Shown: piece by piece, positions 45,428 to 55,083 of the stretch | Position numbering within the stretch: position 1 is the stretch's first letter | Layout: every line of letters starts with the position of its first letter | Assembly: GCF_900100435.1 (NCBI RefSeq) | Contig: NZ_FNEX01000009.1 | Coordinates: forward strand, 1 to 64,000 | Reading direction: 5' to 3' | DNA from: Pedobacter sp. ok626 | GTDB taxonomy: Bacteria > Bacteroidota > Bacteroidia > Sphingobacteriales > Sphingobacteriaceae | Length of the DNA: 64,000 nucleotides | Notes under the pieces: generated by a model | What the model was told of the DNA's origin: nothing | What the model saw: only the letters and a program-made list of their open reading frames with translations | The model's database searches: none | Translations under genes and position numbers: made by a program

Positions 45428-46003
45428 TTAGTTTTGCTTTCTTACGTATTTAGTAAGAATTACAATAGTTTGTCCCTCAATTTTACCTTCAATCTGATCA
45501 GTATTGTCTTCGACTAAACGAATGTTCTTTACTACAGTACCTAATTTAGCGCTCAGTGAAGAACCTTTAACATCCAGTGTTTTTGTAAGCACAACAGAAT
45601 TTCCAGCTTCCAATACCTGACCATTGCAATCTTTATATACCTCATCAGCACCAGCACTATCCTCCTCAAGACCTGCTGCCGCCCATGCTAAAGTTTTGTC
45701 GTCCATATACATCATTTCTATACTCTCTGTAGCCCAGCTTTCGTCCTTCAAACGATGTAAAAGTCGCCAGGTTACCACCTGCACACCAGGAACTGCACTC
45801 CAAATACTTGTTCTTAAGCAGTTCAAATGTTTTACATCCAGCGCTTCAGTTTTCTCAATCTGACCTAAGCACTTATCGCAAATCATAATACAGTTATCTT
45901 CAGTTCTGCCCGATTGAGGTAAAACCTCGTATAACTTTAAAGATGCTGCCGATTGGCATAATTCACATTTATTTTCGCTTCTTTCTAATAATTGTTGTTC
46001 CAA
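45428..46003 (-). CDS. PhnA-domain protein
   Basis: A 191-residue protein. The N-terminal zinc ribbon carries CELC and CDKC pairs, and the C-terminal PhnA domain (YKDCNGQVLEAGNSVVLTKT and the KLGTVVKNIRLV strand) is clear. The name comes from an early link with phosphonate use; the true function is unknown. I see no ATG between the upstream in-frame stop and the TTG at 46003, so translation probably starts at TTG. It lies between the GmhB-like and histidine kinase genes on the same strand. Confidence 0.85.
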   Translation of the reverse strand: MEQQLLERSENKCELCQSAASLKLYEVLPQSGRTEDNCIMICDKCLGQIEKTEALDVKHLNCLRTSIWSAVPGVQVVTWRLLHRLKDESWATESIEMMYMDDKTLAWAAAGLEEDSAGADEVYKDCNGQVLEAGNSVVLTKTLDVKGSSLSAKLGTVVKNIRLVEDNTDQIEGKIEGQTIVILTKYVRKQN

Positions 46004-46100
46004 AATATGTTCTTTTTGTTTAAAATCAAGATTGTAAAGTTACCAATTTTAAATAAAGCAGAACAAAACATTCGGGCTAAAATGACACTGTTAACTAAGC

Positions 46101-47399
46101 TTATTGAGCTAACCTCATTTTTACGTAAAATGTGGTTCCCTCATTTGCAGCACTCGTAAACCAAATATCACCACCTTGCTGAATAATAAAATCTTTACAG
46201 AGCAAAAGGCCAAGCCCTGTCCCTTTTTCATTCATCGTTCCATAACTGGAAGCTATATTTAGACTAAAAATTTTATCTTGTCGTTCCTGCGAAATGCCAA
46301 TACCATCGTCTTTGATTACCAATACACAATGGTTTTTGTCAACAATTGTATTCACCCAAATCTTACCATTTAAATTGGTAAACTTTATCGCATTATTTAA
46401 CAAATTACGTAATACCAGGTCAAACATGTTTTTGTCCGCGAGAATTGTTGCATCTTTATCAATGTCCACAACTAACGTTATATTTTTTCTGGATGCCACT
46501 TGTTCAAACATGCGTAAAGTGGGCCATACTTGTGTATGCAATACCATTGGTTTTAAATTCATTGGCGCATTATGGAGCTGCTTTTTGGCCCATTCCAATA
46601 AATTACCTAACAGGTATTGCGCATCCGATAAAGAAGTTGCTAAATTTCGTTCTACATCCAATCGTTCCTGAGCACTCAACTCCATTTCGTTCAGCAATTG
46701 CAGGTATTGTTGTAATGAATTTAACGGTGTACTTAGATCATGAGCAATGATCGAAAACAGCTTATCTTTTTCCTGGTTCATCAACTCCAGTTTAACTGCC
46801 TTTTCTTCGGCCTTTTCTTTTTGGGCCCGATAGCTTCTACGTAATTGAATCGTACCTACAGCAATCATCACACTAACCAAAAGGTAAGTAAAAGCAATAT
46901 CAATAAATCCTTCAGCCCTACTAAAATAATGTTGTTGTATGCTATTTGGGTAAAAGTACTCAATACCAAGGAGCGCAAATACAGACAGTAAATTAAAAAA
47001 GTACCAGACGGTTAATTTTTTACGTGGAATAATAAGGAATATCAGGAATAAACTCAGTACAAACAGTAGCATTATGCTTCCCTCCGCACCTGCATTATAA
47101 AAATAGGCGACTGTTATGGCGGTGTTAATTTGAATTACAGATAATCTAACGGCGAGTTTAGTCTTCCCTTTGAGTCGGCTCAATCCAAATAAGCCAATTT
47201 GAACCAGTAGAATTACAATGGAAATTAAAACCGCATAATGAAGAGCGGTAACATAATTATAAACCGCAGTAAAAAAAACAGCGAGGATAATAGCAATACA
47301 ATTGGCATGGAATATACGACCTTCCAATGAAAAGTGTTCTGCATCCCCTACCATTCGGAGCCAATTATTTTCCCAATTAAGTTTCAAATATTTAAACAT
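46101..47399 (-). CDS. Membrane sensor histidine kinase
   Basis: From the ATG at 47399 the product is 432 residues. Six hydrophobic segments (about residues 32-52, 54-73, 86-102, 107-125, 130-149 and 166-186) form the sensor part. A coiled coil leads to a HisKA domain with the His in IIAHDLSTPLNSL (His220), and a C-terminal ATPase domain follows (NLLNNAIKFTNLNG, KDDGIGIS, GTGLGLLLCKDF). No response regulator is adjacent, so it is an orphan kinase. The signal is unknown. Confidence 0.92.
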   Translation of the reverse strand: MFKYLKLNWENNWLRMVGDAEHFSLEGRIFHANCIAIILAVFFTAVYNYVTALHYAVLISIVILLVQIGLFGLSRLKGKTKLAVRLSVIQINTAITVAYFYNAGAEGSIMLLFVLSLFLIFLIIPRKKLTVWYFFNLLSVFALLGIEYFYPNSIQQHYFSRAEGFIDIAFTYLLVSVMIAVGTIQLRRSYRAQKEKAEEKAVKLELMNQEKDKLFSIIAHDLSTPLNSLQQYLQLLNEMELSAQERLDVERNLATSLSDAQYLLGNLLEWAKKQLHNAPMNLKPMVLHTQVWPTLRMFEQVASRKNITLVVDIDKDATILADKNMFDLVLRNLLNNAIKFTNLNGKIWVNTIVDKNHCVLVIKDDGIGISQERQDKIFSLNIASSYGTMNEKGTGLGLLLCKDFIIQQGGDIWFTSAANEGTTFYVKMRLAQ

Positions 47400-47778
47400 C
47401 AATAATCCCTGCTGACGCTCTGCTTGTATATGGAAAAGAGAGGCGCTGTGAATTACAAATTAAAGCATAAAAGTTGTAAATACGTCGATGATCTTATCGA
47501 TTTGAACTATAATTTTCAAGTTCAATTTTTGTCTTCCCAATTTTTATTATTCTGGAAATCCAAAGACACCAATTTACTTCACGAATAATTAATACTTTGT
47601 AAGTTAATTAGTTATGAAGCAAATAGAAATTAAAAATAATGCTTTAGTTTCGCGTATACTGAAAGTTCCATATAGCGAGATTTCATAGGATGATTTTTTT
47701 TAACCTAATTAAAGATAAGACTTTTAAATTGTCAAATAGGTGGTATATTGTAAAACCTATTACATCAAAAATCGACCT
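47400..47778. other. Divergent intergenic region of about 380 bases
   Basis: This lies between the histidine kinase and the NRAMP-like gene. A 24-codon frame starts at the ATG at 47614 (MKQIEIKNNALVSRILKVPY) and stops at 47688. It could be a leader peptide or a gene remnant, with low support. Otherwise A/T-rich and without recognisable structure. Confidence 0.5.
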
Positions 47779-49074
47779 ATGGTTCCAAAGAGAAAATTAA
47801 AATTCAGGCTTAGGAAAATTAAGAAATTCTTTAGCCTTTTGGGGCCAGGATTAACCACAGGTGCTGCAGATGACGACCCATCAGGCATTGCTACCTATTC
47901 TCAAACTGGTGCTCAATTTGGTTACGGTCAATTATGGACAGCTTTGTACATGTTGCCATTTATGACGGCCGTGCAGGAAGCTTGTGCCAGAATAGGCCTC
48001 GTTACTGGAAAAGGTATAGCCGCAGTGGTCAAAGAGCACTACAGTCGAAAAGTTCTATATGCAGTTGTAGGTCTGGTCGTGGTAGCCAACACCATCAATA
48101 TTGGTGCAGATATTGGTGCTATGGCAGCTGCAGCGCAATTACTTGTACCAATTCCATTTGTAATACTAACCCTTCTCTTTACTGCAACGATTTTGATCTT
48201 AGAAATTTTCACCAATTATAAGATCTATTCCAGAATACTAAAATGGCTCGCCCTTACTTTGCTGGCTTATCCAATTACCGTATTTATTGTAGACCAACCA
48301 TGGTCTACCGTATTAAGAGCAACGGTAGTGCCGCATTTCGAGTTCTCTTTTGACTTTTTATTCATCATTACCGGCGTATTTGGAACCACCATCACACCCT
48401 ATATGTTTTTTTGGCAAGCCTCTCAGGAAGTTGAAGAGGAAAAAGCAAAAGGGTTAATGAGGGATGGAAAACCTCGAATTGGCTGGCCACATATACATGC
48501 CATGCGAAAAGATAACAACGTTGGGATGGTCATTTCGGAATTTACAACCTGGTGCATTCTATTGGTTGGAGGGACTGTTTTGCATAGTAGCGGTGTAACG
48601 GATATCAAAAATGCAGCAGACGCGGCAAAAGCACTTGAACCATTGGTACACTCTTTCCCCAACGCCGGTTACCTGGCCAAACTGATCTTCTCTATAGGTA
48701 TTATTGGATTGGGCTTGCTGGCCGTACCGGTATTATCCGGGTCTGCAGCCTATGCAGTATCAGAAGCCTTTGATTGGAATGCGAGTCTAAATCTCAAACT
48801 CAAAAAAGCGCATGGATTTTATGGTGTAATTACCATCGCTACTATGGTGGGACTCACTATTAATTTCATAGGTATTGATCCGTTAAAAGCCTTGGTTTAC
48901 ACTGCTGTACTCAATGGTGTAGCAGCCGTCCCTTTATTGTTTCTAATTGTAAAGATTGCAGCCAGCGACAAAATAATGGGCCAATACAAAAGTGGCTTAC
49001 TATCAAAAATCCTATTGTGGACAACATTTGTAATTATGGGGACCGCCGCTGTGGCCTTGTTTTTCACTTTATAG
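47779..49074 (+). CDS. NRAMP-related divalent metal transporter
   Basis: Starting at the ATG at 47779 (a GTG 13 codons upstream is less likely) the protein has 431 residues and about eleven helices. LLGPGLTTGAADDDPSGI at the first helix corresponds to the NRAMP DPGN loop, but Asn is replaced (DPSG). The sixth-helix motif reads GTTITPYMFFWQ and lacks the metal-selecting Met of classic NRAMP. Such changes are known from NRAMP-related Mg2+ transporters, so selectivity may not be for Mn2+ or Fe2+. Cytoplasmic membrane; no operator seen. Confidence 0.85.
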   Translation: MVPKRKLKFRLRKIKKFFSLLGPGLTTGAADDDPSGIATYSQTGAQFGYGQLWTALYMLPFMTAVQEACARIGLVTGKGIAAVVKEHYSRKVLYAVVGLVVVANTINIGADIGAMAAAAQLLVPIPFVILTLLFTATILILEIFTNYKIYSRILKWLALTLLAYPITVFIVDQPWSTVLRATVVPHFEFSFDFLFIITGVFGTTITPYMFFWQASQEVEEEKAKGLMRDGKPRIGWPHIHAMRKDNNVGMVISEFTTWCILLVGGTVLHSSGVTDIKNAADAAKALEPLVHSFPNAGYLAKLIFSIGIIGLGLLAVPVLSGSAAYAVSEAFDWNASLNLKLKKAHGFYGVITIATMVGLTINFIGIDPLKALVYTAVLNGVAAVPLLFLIVKIAASDKIMGQYKSGLLSKILLWTTFVIMGTAAVALFFTL

Positions 49075-49083
49075 CACCAAATA

Positions 49084-49106
49084 GGTATCCTGAGTCACAG
49101 GATACC
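49084..49106. terminator. Hairpin between convergent genes
   Basis: A 9-bp perfect stem (ggtatcctg with caggatacc) and 5-base loop right after the transporter stop codon. No T run follows, so termination is only likely. Confidence 0.5.
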
Positions 49107-49126
49107 CTGCTAAGCGGTATGCTTAA

Positions 49127-49471
49127 CTACACAGTCTCCAGTGTAGTATTAATTGTCTTTTCTAACGCACTTACAATGGATGTTTTATAAGCGATGAAAT
49201 TGATCTGGCGACTTTCATCAGAATCACTTTCTCTAAGTGTTTTTTTAGCTTCCTTTATAGCCTGCAACTCATTTGTATACATATCCATAAAGATGTCGGC
49301 ATTTTTATTCTTTAATATTCTCACCGTATGTGAGTATTTTTCGTAGCTATCTACCAGAATTGCTAAACTTTTCTCATTGTAAGTGTCTACACTTGCAATT
49401 TTAACCAATAGCTGTTCAAGCTTTCCTCTTTCTTTTGCGTAACCCATAATTGCTGTAAATATAGGAAACAT
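49127..49471 (-). CDS. Small helical hypothetical protein
   Basis: A protein of about 114 residues from the ATG at 49471; the ATG at 49447 would give 106, and a GTG at 49486 extends it. The sequence is predicted mostly helical with many Lys and Glu (KERGKLEQLLVKIASVD, ELQAIKEAKKTLRESDSDE). I recognise no family. It lies 33 bases after the universal stress protein gene on the same strand, which suggests a joint transcript and a possible stress-related role. Confidence 0.6.
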   Translation of the reverse strand: MFPIFTAIMGYAKERGKLEQLLVKIASVDTYNEKSLAILVDSYEKYSHTVRILKNKNADIFMDMYTNELQAIKEAKKTLRESDSDESRQINFIAYKTSIVSALEKTINTTLETV

Positions 49472-49504
49472 TTTGAAACATGACACGTGCTGATGTTACC
49501 TGTA

Positions 49505-50584
49505 TTAAGGCTCTGCCCTAAACAGCATCAAAGGAAGATGGGTATGATAAGCTAATTTATGTGTAAGGCTGCGATGTAAAATGCTGTCAAAAAAACCATA
49601 TACTTTAGGAACAGTGATCACCAAATCAGCACCGATCTTGTCTGCGAATTCCATAATTCCGATGGCGGTATCCTCATGATCAGTATAATGATATTCAGGT
49701 TTTCCTCCATCCCACAATTGGTGAAGGTCGGAGATTTCCTTAATTGTATCAGGATTAAAACTCGCCCCATCTCGATCTACATTTAATATGTACAAAGTTG
49801 CCCCCAGTGCATCAACCAGGCCTTTTATAGCGAGCACGGGGGTCGACTCCGATACCCGTTTCAAATCGCAAGCAAAAACTATTTTCTTTATTGTTTTAAA
49901 AACTGCAACAGGTGGTACTATTAATAAGGGGGCCACGCTGTTGTTCGCTAAATCCAAAGTATTACTACCAATAAGCACTCTTTCCAGTTTACTCTTTCCT
50001 GTAATTCCTACAACCACCAGCCCCGCGTGTTGTTGCTGAACCAAAATATTTACAGCAGTAACTAAAGTTCTTTCATCACTTTGAATCTTTATTTCGGTCT
50101 TAGGTGCTACCAATGGCCTCAATACATCTTTCAACCTGGTCAATTTCGTAAAACTATCCTCCGATGATTCAGTCGCCTGGGCGCTAACCGGAGCAGAGCC
50201 CGTTGGCGGTAATAAAATAGACTCATAAGAATGGTACAACATTAAGCTTTTCGTTTTTAATTGTTTACTCAATGCAGCTGCATAAGTGCACGCGTTCAGT
50301 GCTGCGTCCGAAAAATCAGTGAGCACCAACATGTGTTTTACACCTATAAACTTTTCCAGCTGCGCATCAATAGCTGCTTGTAGTTCCTGAAATCCCAAAT
50401 CAGAAATGTTTCTTTCGCCACGCTCAACGATTGCCCAGACCCCTTCTGTCGATCGATTTAATAAAATCGGAGCAGGCTCATTGGTTACCATTTCTATCTT
50501 AAACTGACGGTGATGGTCAAATGCAGTAACTATAGCGCTTAACTCAAGACAACCTATCTTGAATTGTACAGAAAATGTTTCCAT
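49505..50584 (-). CDS. Tandem universal stress protein with extra N-terminal domain
   Basis: A 359-residue protein. Residues 1 to about 78 form an extra domain I cannot assign (it begins METFSVQFKIGCLELSAIV). Two UspA domains follow, about 81-230 and 232-359. The first keeps the ATP motif G-x2-G-x9-G-S in VGITGKSKLERVLIGSN; the second lacks it (VPKVYGFFDSILHRSLTH). Such half-degenerate tandems are typical in Bacteroidota. It probably responds to energy or redox stress. The small helical gene follows it. Confidence 0.88.
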   Translation of the reverse strand: METFSVQFKIGCLELSAIVTAFDHHRQFKIEMVTNEPAPILLNRSTEGVWAIVERGERNISDLGFQELQAAIDAQLEKFIGVKHMLVLTDFSDAALNACTYAAALSKQLKTKSLMLYHSYESILLPPTGSAPVSAQATESSEDSFTKLTRLKDVLRPLVAPKTEIKIQSDERTLVTAVNILVQQQHAGLVVVGITGKSKLERVLIGSNTLDLANNSVAPLLIVPPVAVFKTIKKIVFACDLKRVSESTPVLAIKGLVDALGATLYILNVDRDGASFNPDTIKEISDLHQLWDGGKPEYHYTDHEDTAIGIMEFADKIGADLVITVPKVYGFFDSILHRSLTHKLAYHTHLPLMLFRAEP

Positions 50585-50791
50585 TATATTGTTCTTTAAT
50601 ATGAATTATATCCCCCAAATAACGAGCGGCACAAAGGATGCAAATAGCTATGTCATAAATGCATCAGCCTTTGGGTAAAGAACAAATACTGATGACAACA
50701 GTTTTATAAAAAAAAACAAACTACTTTTTTTCAAAACTGTTCTTAGGCTGAGGTTGAAATAAATCAGCTATCACAATTGGAAGATATCGAA

Positions 50792-51901
50792 ATGGCATTG
50801 GTAAACTCAAATCTCCTTTCTGAACACATTATCCGGCAAATTCAAGATCAGGGACCTATTTCATTCCATGATTATATGGAAACCTGTTTGTATCATCCTG
50901 AAATGGGCTATTACACCACTAATCCAGATATCATTGGGAAGGAAGGGCATTTTTACACCAGTTCTACCCTCAGCCCTGTATTCGGAGTAATGATTGCAAA
51001 GCAGCTTGAAGAGATGTGGATGCATATGGGTAACCCAGCTTTTACCATCGTAGAATATGGCGCAGGAACAGGCGACCTCTGCAAATCTATTCTCAATCAT
51101 TTAAAAAACAATGAAAGAATGTACAAAGAGCTCCGTTACTGTATCATTGAAAAGAGCCCTATAATGTGTAATCAAGAAGCTAAACAGTTAACTGAAAAGG
51201 TAGAATGGTACAATTCCATTAAAGAAATTAAAGATCTCAACGGTTGTGTATTATCAAATGAATTGGTAGATAACTTTGCGATCCACCGTGTGGTGATGCA
51301 GCAAGAATTGATGGAAGTGTTTGTAGATCACCAAAATGGTTTTACAGAGATGTTACAACCAGCTAATCAGGATCTTGTAAATTATTTGACAGAATTAAAT
51401 GTATCCCTCCCAAAAAGTTACTCCACTGAAATCAATCTAGAAGCACTGGATTGGTTGGCCGAAATTGCTTCAGCGCTAAACAAGGGTTATGTACTTACTA
51501 TCGACTATGGTTTTCAGAATTCAGAGTTGTATAATGATAGTAAAAGTCAAGGCACGCTCTTATGCTATTACCATCATGCGATAAATGATTCTCCTTATGA
51601 ACATATTGGTGAACAGGATATGACTTGTCACATCAACTTTTCTGCTTTAGCACATTGGGGAGCTAAAGACGGATTAGCATCGTGCGGACTTACCAATCAG
51701 GGATATTTTTTAATGTCTTTTGGCTTTAGAGAACACCTCATCAAGTCTTTGGCTCAAGAAAAGGATATCCTCGGTGCTGCAGCACAAGTTGCAGCCATAA
51801 GCCATACCCTTCTGTTGGAAATGGGTAGTAAATACAAGGTGCTCATCCAGCAAAAGGGCTTAAGATCAGCACAACTATCCGGACTTGCCTACTGTATTTA
51901 A
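50792..51901 (+). CDS. MidA/NDUFAF7-type SAM-dependent methyltransferase
   Basis: The protein has about 369 residues from the ATG at 50792; a TTG five codons upstream opens the frame. An N-terminal ISFHDYMETCLYHPEMGYY segment leads into the binding motif VEYGAGTGDLCKSIL, and the SNELVDNFAIHRV region is typical of the DUF185 family. In mitochondria the relative NDUFAF7 methylates an Arg of complex I; the bacterial substrate is unknown. Monocistronic. Confidence 0.87.
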   Translation: MALVNSNLLSEHIIRQIQDQGPISFHDYMETCLYHPEMGYYTTNPDIIGKEGHFYTSSTLSPVFGVMIAKQLEEMWMHMGNPAFTIVEYGAGTGDLCKSILNHLKNNERMYKELRYCIIEKSPIMCNQEAKQLTEKVEWYNSIKEIKDLNGCVLSNELVDNFAIHRVVMQQELMEVFVDHQNGFTEMLQPANQDLVNYLTELNVSLPKSYSTEINLEALDWLAEIASALNKGYVLTIDYGFQNSELYNDSKSQGTLLCYYHHAINDSPYEHIGEQDMTCHINFSALAHWGAKDGLASCGLTNQGYFLMSFGFREHLIKSLAQEKDILGAAAQVAAISHTLLLEMGSKYKVLIQQKGLRSAQLSGLAYCI

Positions 51902-52017
51902 AATTAATGTTATTTGTCGCAAATCACCCCCTTAATTGTCTATTATACACTTCAGATACGATCGTAAGAACAGTAACTTAGTGTAGATAAAATGCTTAAA
52001 CTTAAAGCTAAATAATT

Positions 52018-52860
52018 ATGAAAAATTCCATTTATCCTTGTCTAACGATCCGAGGTAAAATTGCAGAAGCCGCTGATTTTTATATCCAAACTTTTGGAGA
52101 GGGAAAAATCAATCAAACCGCGCCATTTGTTATACAAATTGAATTGAGTGGTGAGAAATTCATGTTACTTAACGATGGACCATCTACAGATCCTAATGCG
52201 GCCATATCATTTATGGTTATCAGTGAAACAGCTGATGAAACAGAAAAATATTGGAATAAACTGATAGAAGGTGGCAAAATACTTATGCCATTGGACAGTT
52301 ATGGTTGGAGTTCCAAATATGGCTGGGTACAGGACAAATACGGAGTTTCCTGGCAATTATACACAGGAGACAAAGCTGATACGCCGCAAAAATTCTGTCC
52401 AACATTAATGTTTACCGGTGCAAATGCAGGGAAAGCAGAAAGCGCTGTAAATTATTATACGCAACTCTTCCCTAATTCCAGTATACAGGGCATCATGAAA
52501 TATAGTAAAGAAGATAAAGAAAATGTTGATTTTGTAAAGCATGCGCAATTCAAGATCAATGATTTTGTAGCAATGGCTATGGACAGCTCGGCCGAACATG
52601 ACTTTGGCTTTAACGATGCCATCTCATTAGTTGTAGAATGCGAAACCCAGGATGAAATTGATAATTATTGGGATATACTAACCGCTAATGGCGGCTACGA
52701 AGTTGCTTGTGGTTGGTTGACCGACAAATATGGTGTAAGCTGGCAGATCGTTCCTCAATCATTGGGAAAATTGGTTACAGACCCCGCCCGTACTCAAAAC
52801 GTAATGAAGGTAATGATGCAAATGAAAAAATTGGTAATCGCCGATCTGGAAAATGCTTAA
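52018..52860 (+). CDS. Tandem PhnB-like (VOC fold) protein
   Basis: A 280-residue protein built of two PhnB/3-demethylubiquinone methyltransferase-like VOC domains (about residues 1-120 and 125-270). Each ends with the similar DKYGVSWQL/DKYGVSWQI strand, evidence of internal duplication. The usual C-x-TIRGK-like opening (YPCLTIRGKIAEAADFYIQTF) is present in the first. Function of PhnB is not settled; the fold often binds metals or antibiotics. Its own terminator follows. Confidence 0.87.
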   Translation: MKNSIYPCLTIRGKIAEAADFYIQTFGEGKINQTAPFVIQIELSGEKFMLLNDGPSTDPNAAISFMVISETADETEKYWNKLIEGGKILMPLDSYGWSSKYGWVQDKYGVSWQLYTGDKADTPQKFCPTLMFTGANAGKAESAVNYYTQLFPNSSIQGIMKYSKEDKENVDFVKHAQFKINDFVAMAMDSSAEHDFGFNDAISLVVECETQDEIDNYWDILTANGGYEVACGWLTDKYGVSWQIVPQSLGKLVTDPARTQNVMKVMMQMKKLVIADLENA

Positions 52861-52908
52861 TAAATGTAAAGCGCATGCCTTAATCAATAGGTATGCGCTT
52901 TACATTTA
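52861..52908. terminator. Strong bidirectional hairpin
   Basis: Arms of 20 bases (52861-52880 with 52889-52908) pair with one G-T wobble around an 8-base loop, just after the PhnB-like stop. It separates it from the convergent transpeptidase-like gene. Confidence 0.8.
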
Positions 52909-52912
52909 AAAA

Positions 52913-53716
52913 TTATACATTATCCGCACCCCCTTCCCAGGGTTTTAAGGTGCTCATCATTGTTTCGTCGAGGTATTTGGAGTTAAAGCGTTCATCACTC
53001 GAATTGATAAACAAGACCGTCCCACCTGCAATGTTATCGATCACTTTTTTAACTACCGATTGTGGTACCGCCGGGCATCCCTGACTTCTACCTAATCTAC
53101 CCAGAGCAGAAATAGTTTGTGGACCAACATAATTTGCACCATGCACCACAATGGCACGCCTTCTCGCATTGGAATTAAAGCCTTCATCCATTCCATCTAG
53201 CCTTAAAGAACGACCATGCGTTCCATTGTAAACCTCACCGGTTACATAAAACCCAAGACTACTTTTCAAAGATTCACTGGTATTTGAAAAATTTACAGCT
53301 TTATCGCCGCCGCTACCCTGCCCATGGGCTACCCAGGTATTCAGCAACAAGGTTTTCTTATTCAAATCGATAATCCATAAACGTTTCTCAGTACTTCTCA
53401 AGTCAAAGTCTGCGATAGTTACTACAGATTTATCTTCAGCAATTTTTCCTGAATTTTTAAGGTTATAGAAGCCCGTAACTGCTTTTTCAAAAACTTCAAG
53501 CCTAAGTCCGCTTAGTTCCAGACCAGCACTATCATATAGTTTACTAATGTAGTTGTTGTATAACGAATCGCTATTTACGGTTTTACTTGGTTGTACTGTG
53601 GTGGTGTCTACTGTTAATGGTCGTACGATCTCCCTGTTCACTGATCTCCAGCTGATTGTGGTCAAAGCCAATATAATAACAATTGGTGTCCACAACCCTA
53701 AAATGCATTTTCTCAT
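52913..53716 (-). CDS. Murein L,D-transpeptidase catalytic domain family protein
   Basis: A 267-residue protein with one N-terminal membrane anchor or signal (about residues 8-24). The YkuD-like core has VVHGANY and the active-site motif GRSQGCPAVP, where the Cys is the nucleophile. It belongs to the YkuD_2-like group that is common in Bacteroidota. It should crosslink or modify peptidoglycan, or attach a protein to it, in the periplasm. The WVAHGQGSGGDKAV segment is a family feature. Monocistronic. Confidence 0.9.
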   Translation of the reverse strand: MRKCILGLWTPIVIILALTTISWRSVNREIVRPLTVDTTTVQPSKTVNSDSLYNNYISKLYDSAGLELSGLRLEVFEKAVTGFYNLKNSGKIAEDKSVVTIADFDLRSTEKRLWIIDLNKKTLLLNTWVAHGQGSGGDKAVNFSNTSESLKSSLGFYVTGEVYNGTHGRSLRLDGMDEGFNSNARRRAIVVHGANYVGPQTISALGRLGRSQGCPAVPQSVVKKVIDNIAGGTVLFINSSDERFNSKYLDETMMSTLKPWEGGADNV

Positions 53717-53908
53717 CCTATAGAGTTACTTAGCTTTAAAAAATAAATATGTTTAAGTAAGAGGTTTATACAGATGTGGTTTTTTCTTATGGTTTATGGT
53801 TTAACTTGAGCCAAAAGTATGAATTTAATTTTACGTAAGTAACTCTATATTTAACAATTACCTTAAAATGACTTAAAAATAGCAGTGGCCATCTGGAACT
53901 GACGCCCA

Positions 53909-54985
53909 CTAATCCCTATCAATTACCTTCAATAGGAACGCTAAATCTCTTTCATTGTTATAAAAATTAAAAGACACTCTCAAGCCTTCACCTCGTGGTA
54001 ACGCCAATATACTAGCTTCATTTATTCTTTTTATCAATTCAGCATTCGCAGTTATGTTGAATATGGTAGAATGTGAAGTCCGCTCGACTACCGACCTGGA
54101 AAGAAGGCCTCGGTCCATAAAGGCCTTTTTAGCAATTTGCCCTATTTCCTTTAATCTCTTTTCAATAGCATCCATACCAAATTCTTCTAAAAGCAATATA
54201 GATTGTTTCAGCGTACCAAAGTTTAGTGTATCCAAATGGCCTGGCTCAAAGCAAAGTGACAGTAGTCCCCTATCTTTTAAAAATGGCTCAGTGGGCAAAG
54301 AATGGCTCAATCGGCTTTTATATAACTCTTTACATGCATCCTCCTTAATCAGCACAAAACCATTTCCGAATCCACTTAGCATCCATTTATAGCCGCTACT
54401 AATTAGCACATCCAATCCCGATTCTTGAAAATTAAAGTTTTCAGTGCCGCAAAATTGAGTCCCATCGGCAACAATCAGCATATTCGGATATTCAGTTTTT
54501 AATCGCTTTATAAAATTAAGATCGATTTTAATACCACCGATGTATTGCACCAAGCTTATGGCCAATACAGATGGTCTAAAGACTTTTATTTTAGCTAATA
54601 TATTTTGTTCCAGCTCTTCGTTCAGATCAGCATAGTCACAAATAAAGCCTCTACTTTCAACAGGGTAATTTACAGAAGGATAATCACTCTTAATCAAAAG
54701 AAACCTATGGTCATGAGATAATCCGTCTAAGAAAGTATTAAATGCCAAAGAAAAATTCTGAACAAGAAAGGTATTTTCAATAGAACCCCTAAAAAAACGC
54801 GCCACATGCTGCCTTACGTCCTGTAAAAAATCAGCCTGCTGGGTGCGAAATCCGCTTCCACGTCGCATAAAGCCTTCATCGTGCGATCTCCGCCACTGTT
54901 GTATAGACTGTGATAAAATACCCGAACTGGCCGTATTAAGATAAGTATAGTCCTCTAATACTGGGAATTGTGCTGTGATCTCCAT
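53909..54985 (-). CDS. Class V-fold PLP-dependent aminotransferase-like enzyme
   Basis: A 358-residue protein with the fold of cysteine desulfurases and kynureninase-like enzymes. TYLNTASSGILSQSIQQW opens it, the PLP-binding Lys lies in SSGYKWMLSGFGNG, and the cofactor Asp in MLIVADGTQFCG. The exact substrate is not clear; no iron-sulfur assembly genes are nearby, so a desulfurase role is unlikely. It is divergent from the UbiE-like gene. Confidence 0.85.
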   Translation of the reverse strand: MEITAQFPVLEDYTYLNTASSGILSQSIQQWRRSHDEGFMRRGSGFRTQQADFLQDVRQHVARFFRGSIENTFLVQNFSLAFNTFLDGLSHDHRFLLIKSDYPSVNYPVESRGFICDYADLNEELEQNILAKIKVFRPSVLAISLVQYIGGIKIDLNFIKRLKTEYPNMLIVADGTQFCGTENFNFQESGLDVLISSGYKWMLSGFGNGFVLIKEDACKELYKSRLSHSLPTEPFLKDRGLLSLCFEPGHLDTLNFGTLKQSILLLEEFGMDAIEKRLKEIGQIAKKAFMDRGLLSRSVVERTSHSTIFNITANAELIKRINEASILALPRGEGLRVSFNFYNNERDLAFLLKVIDRD

Positions 54986-55083
54986 ACAGCAAATGTAATA
55001 GTTATGGAGTATTTTTCTTTTGTTTTAACAGATAGAAAACTTAAATCAAAGTAAATTGTTTCTTCGGTCTAAGATCTACGATC

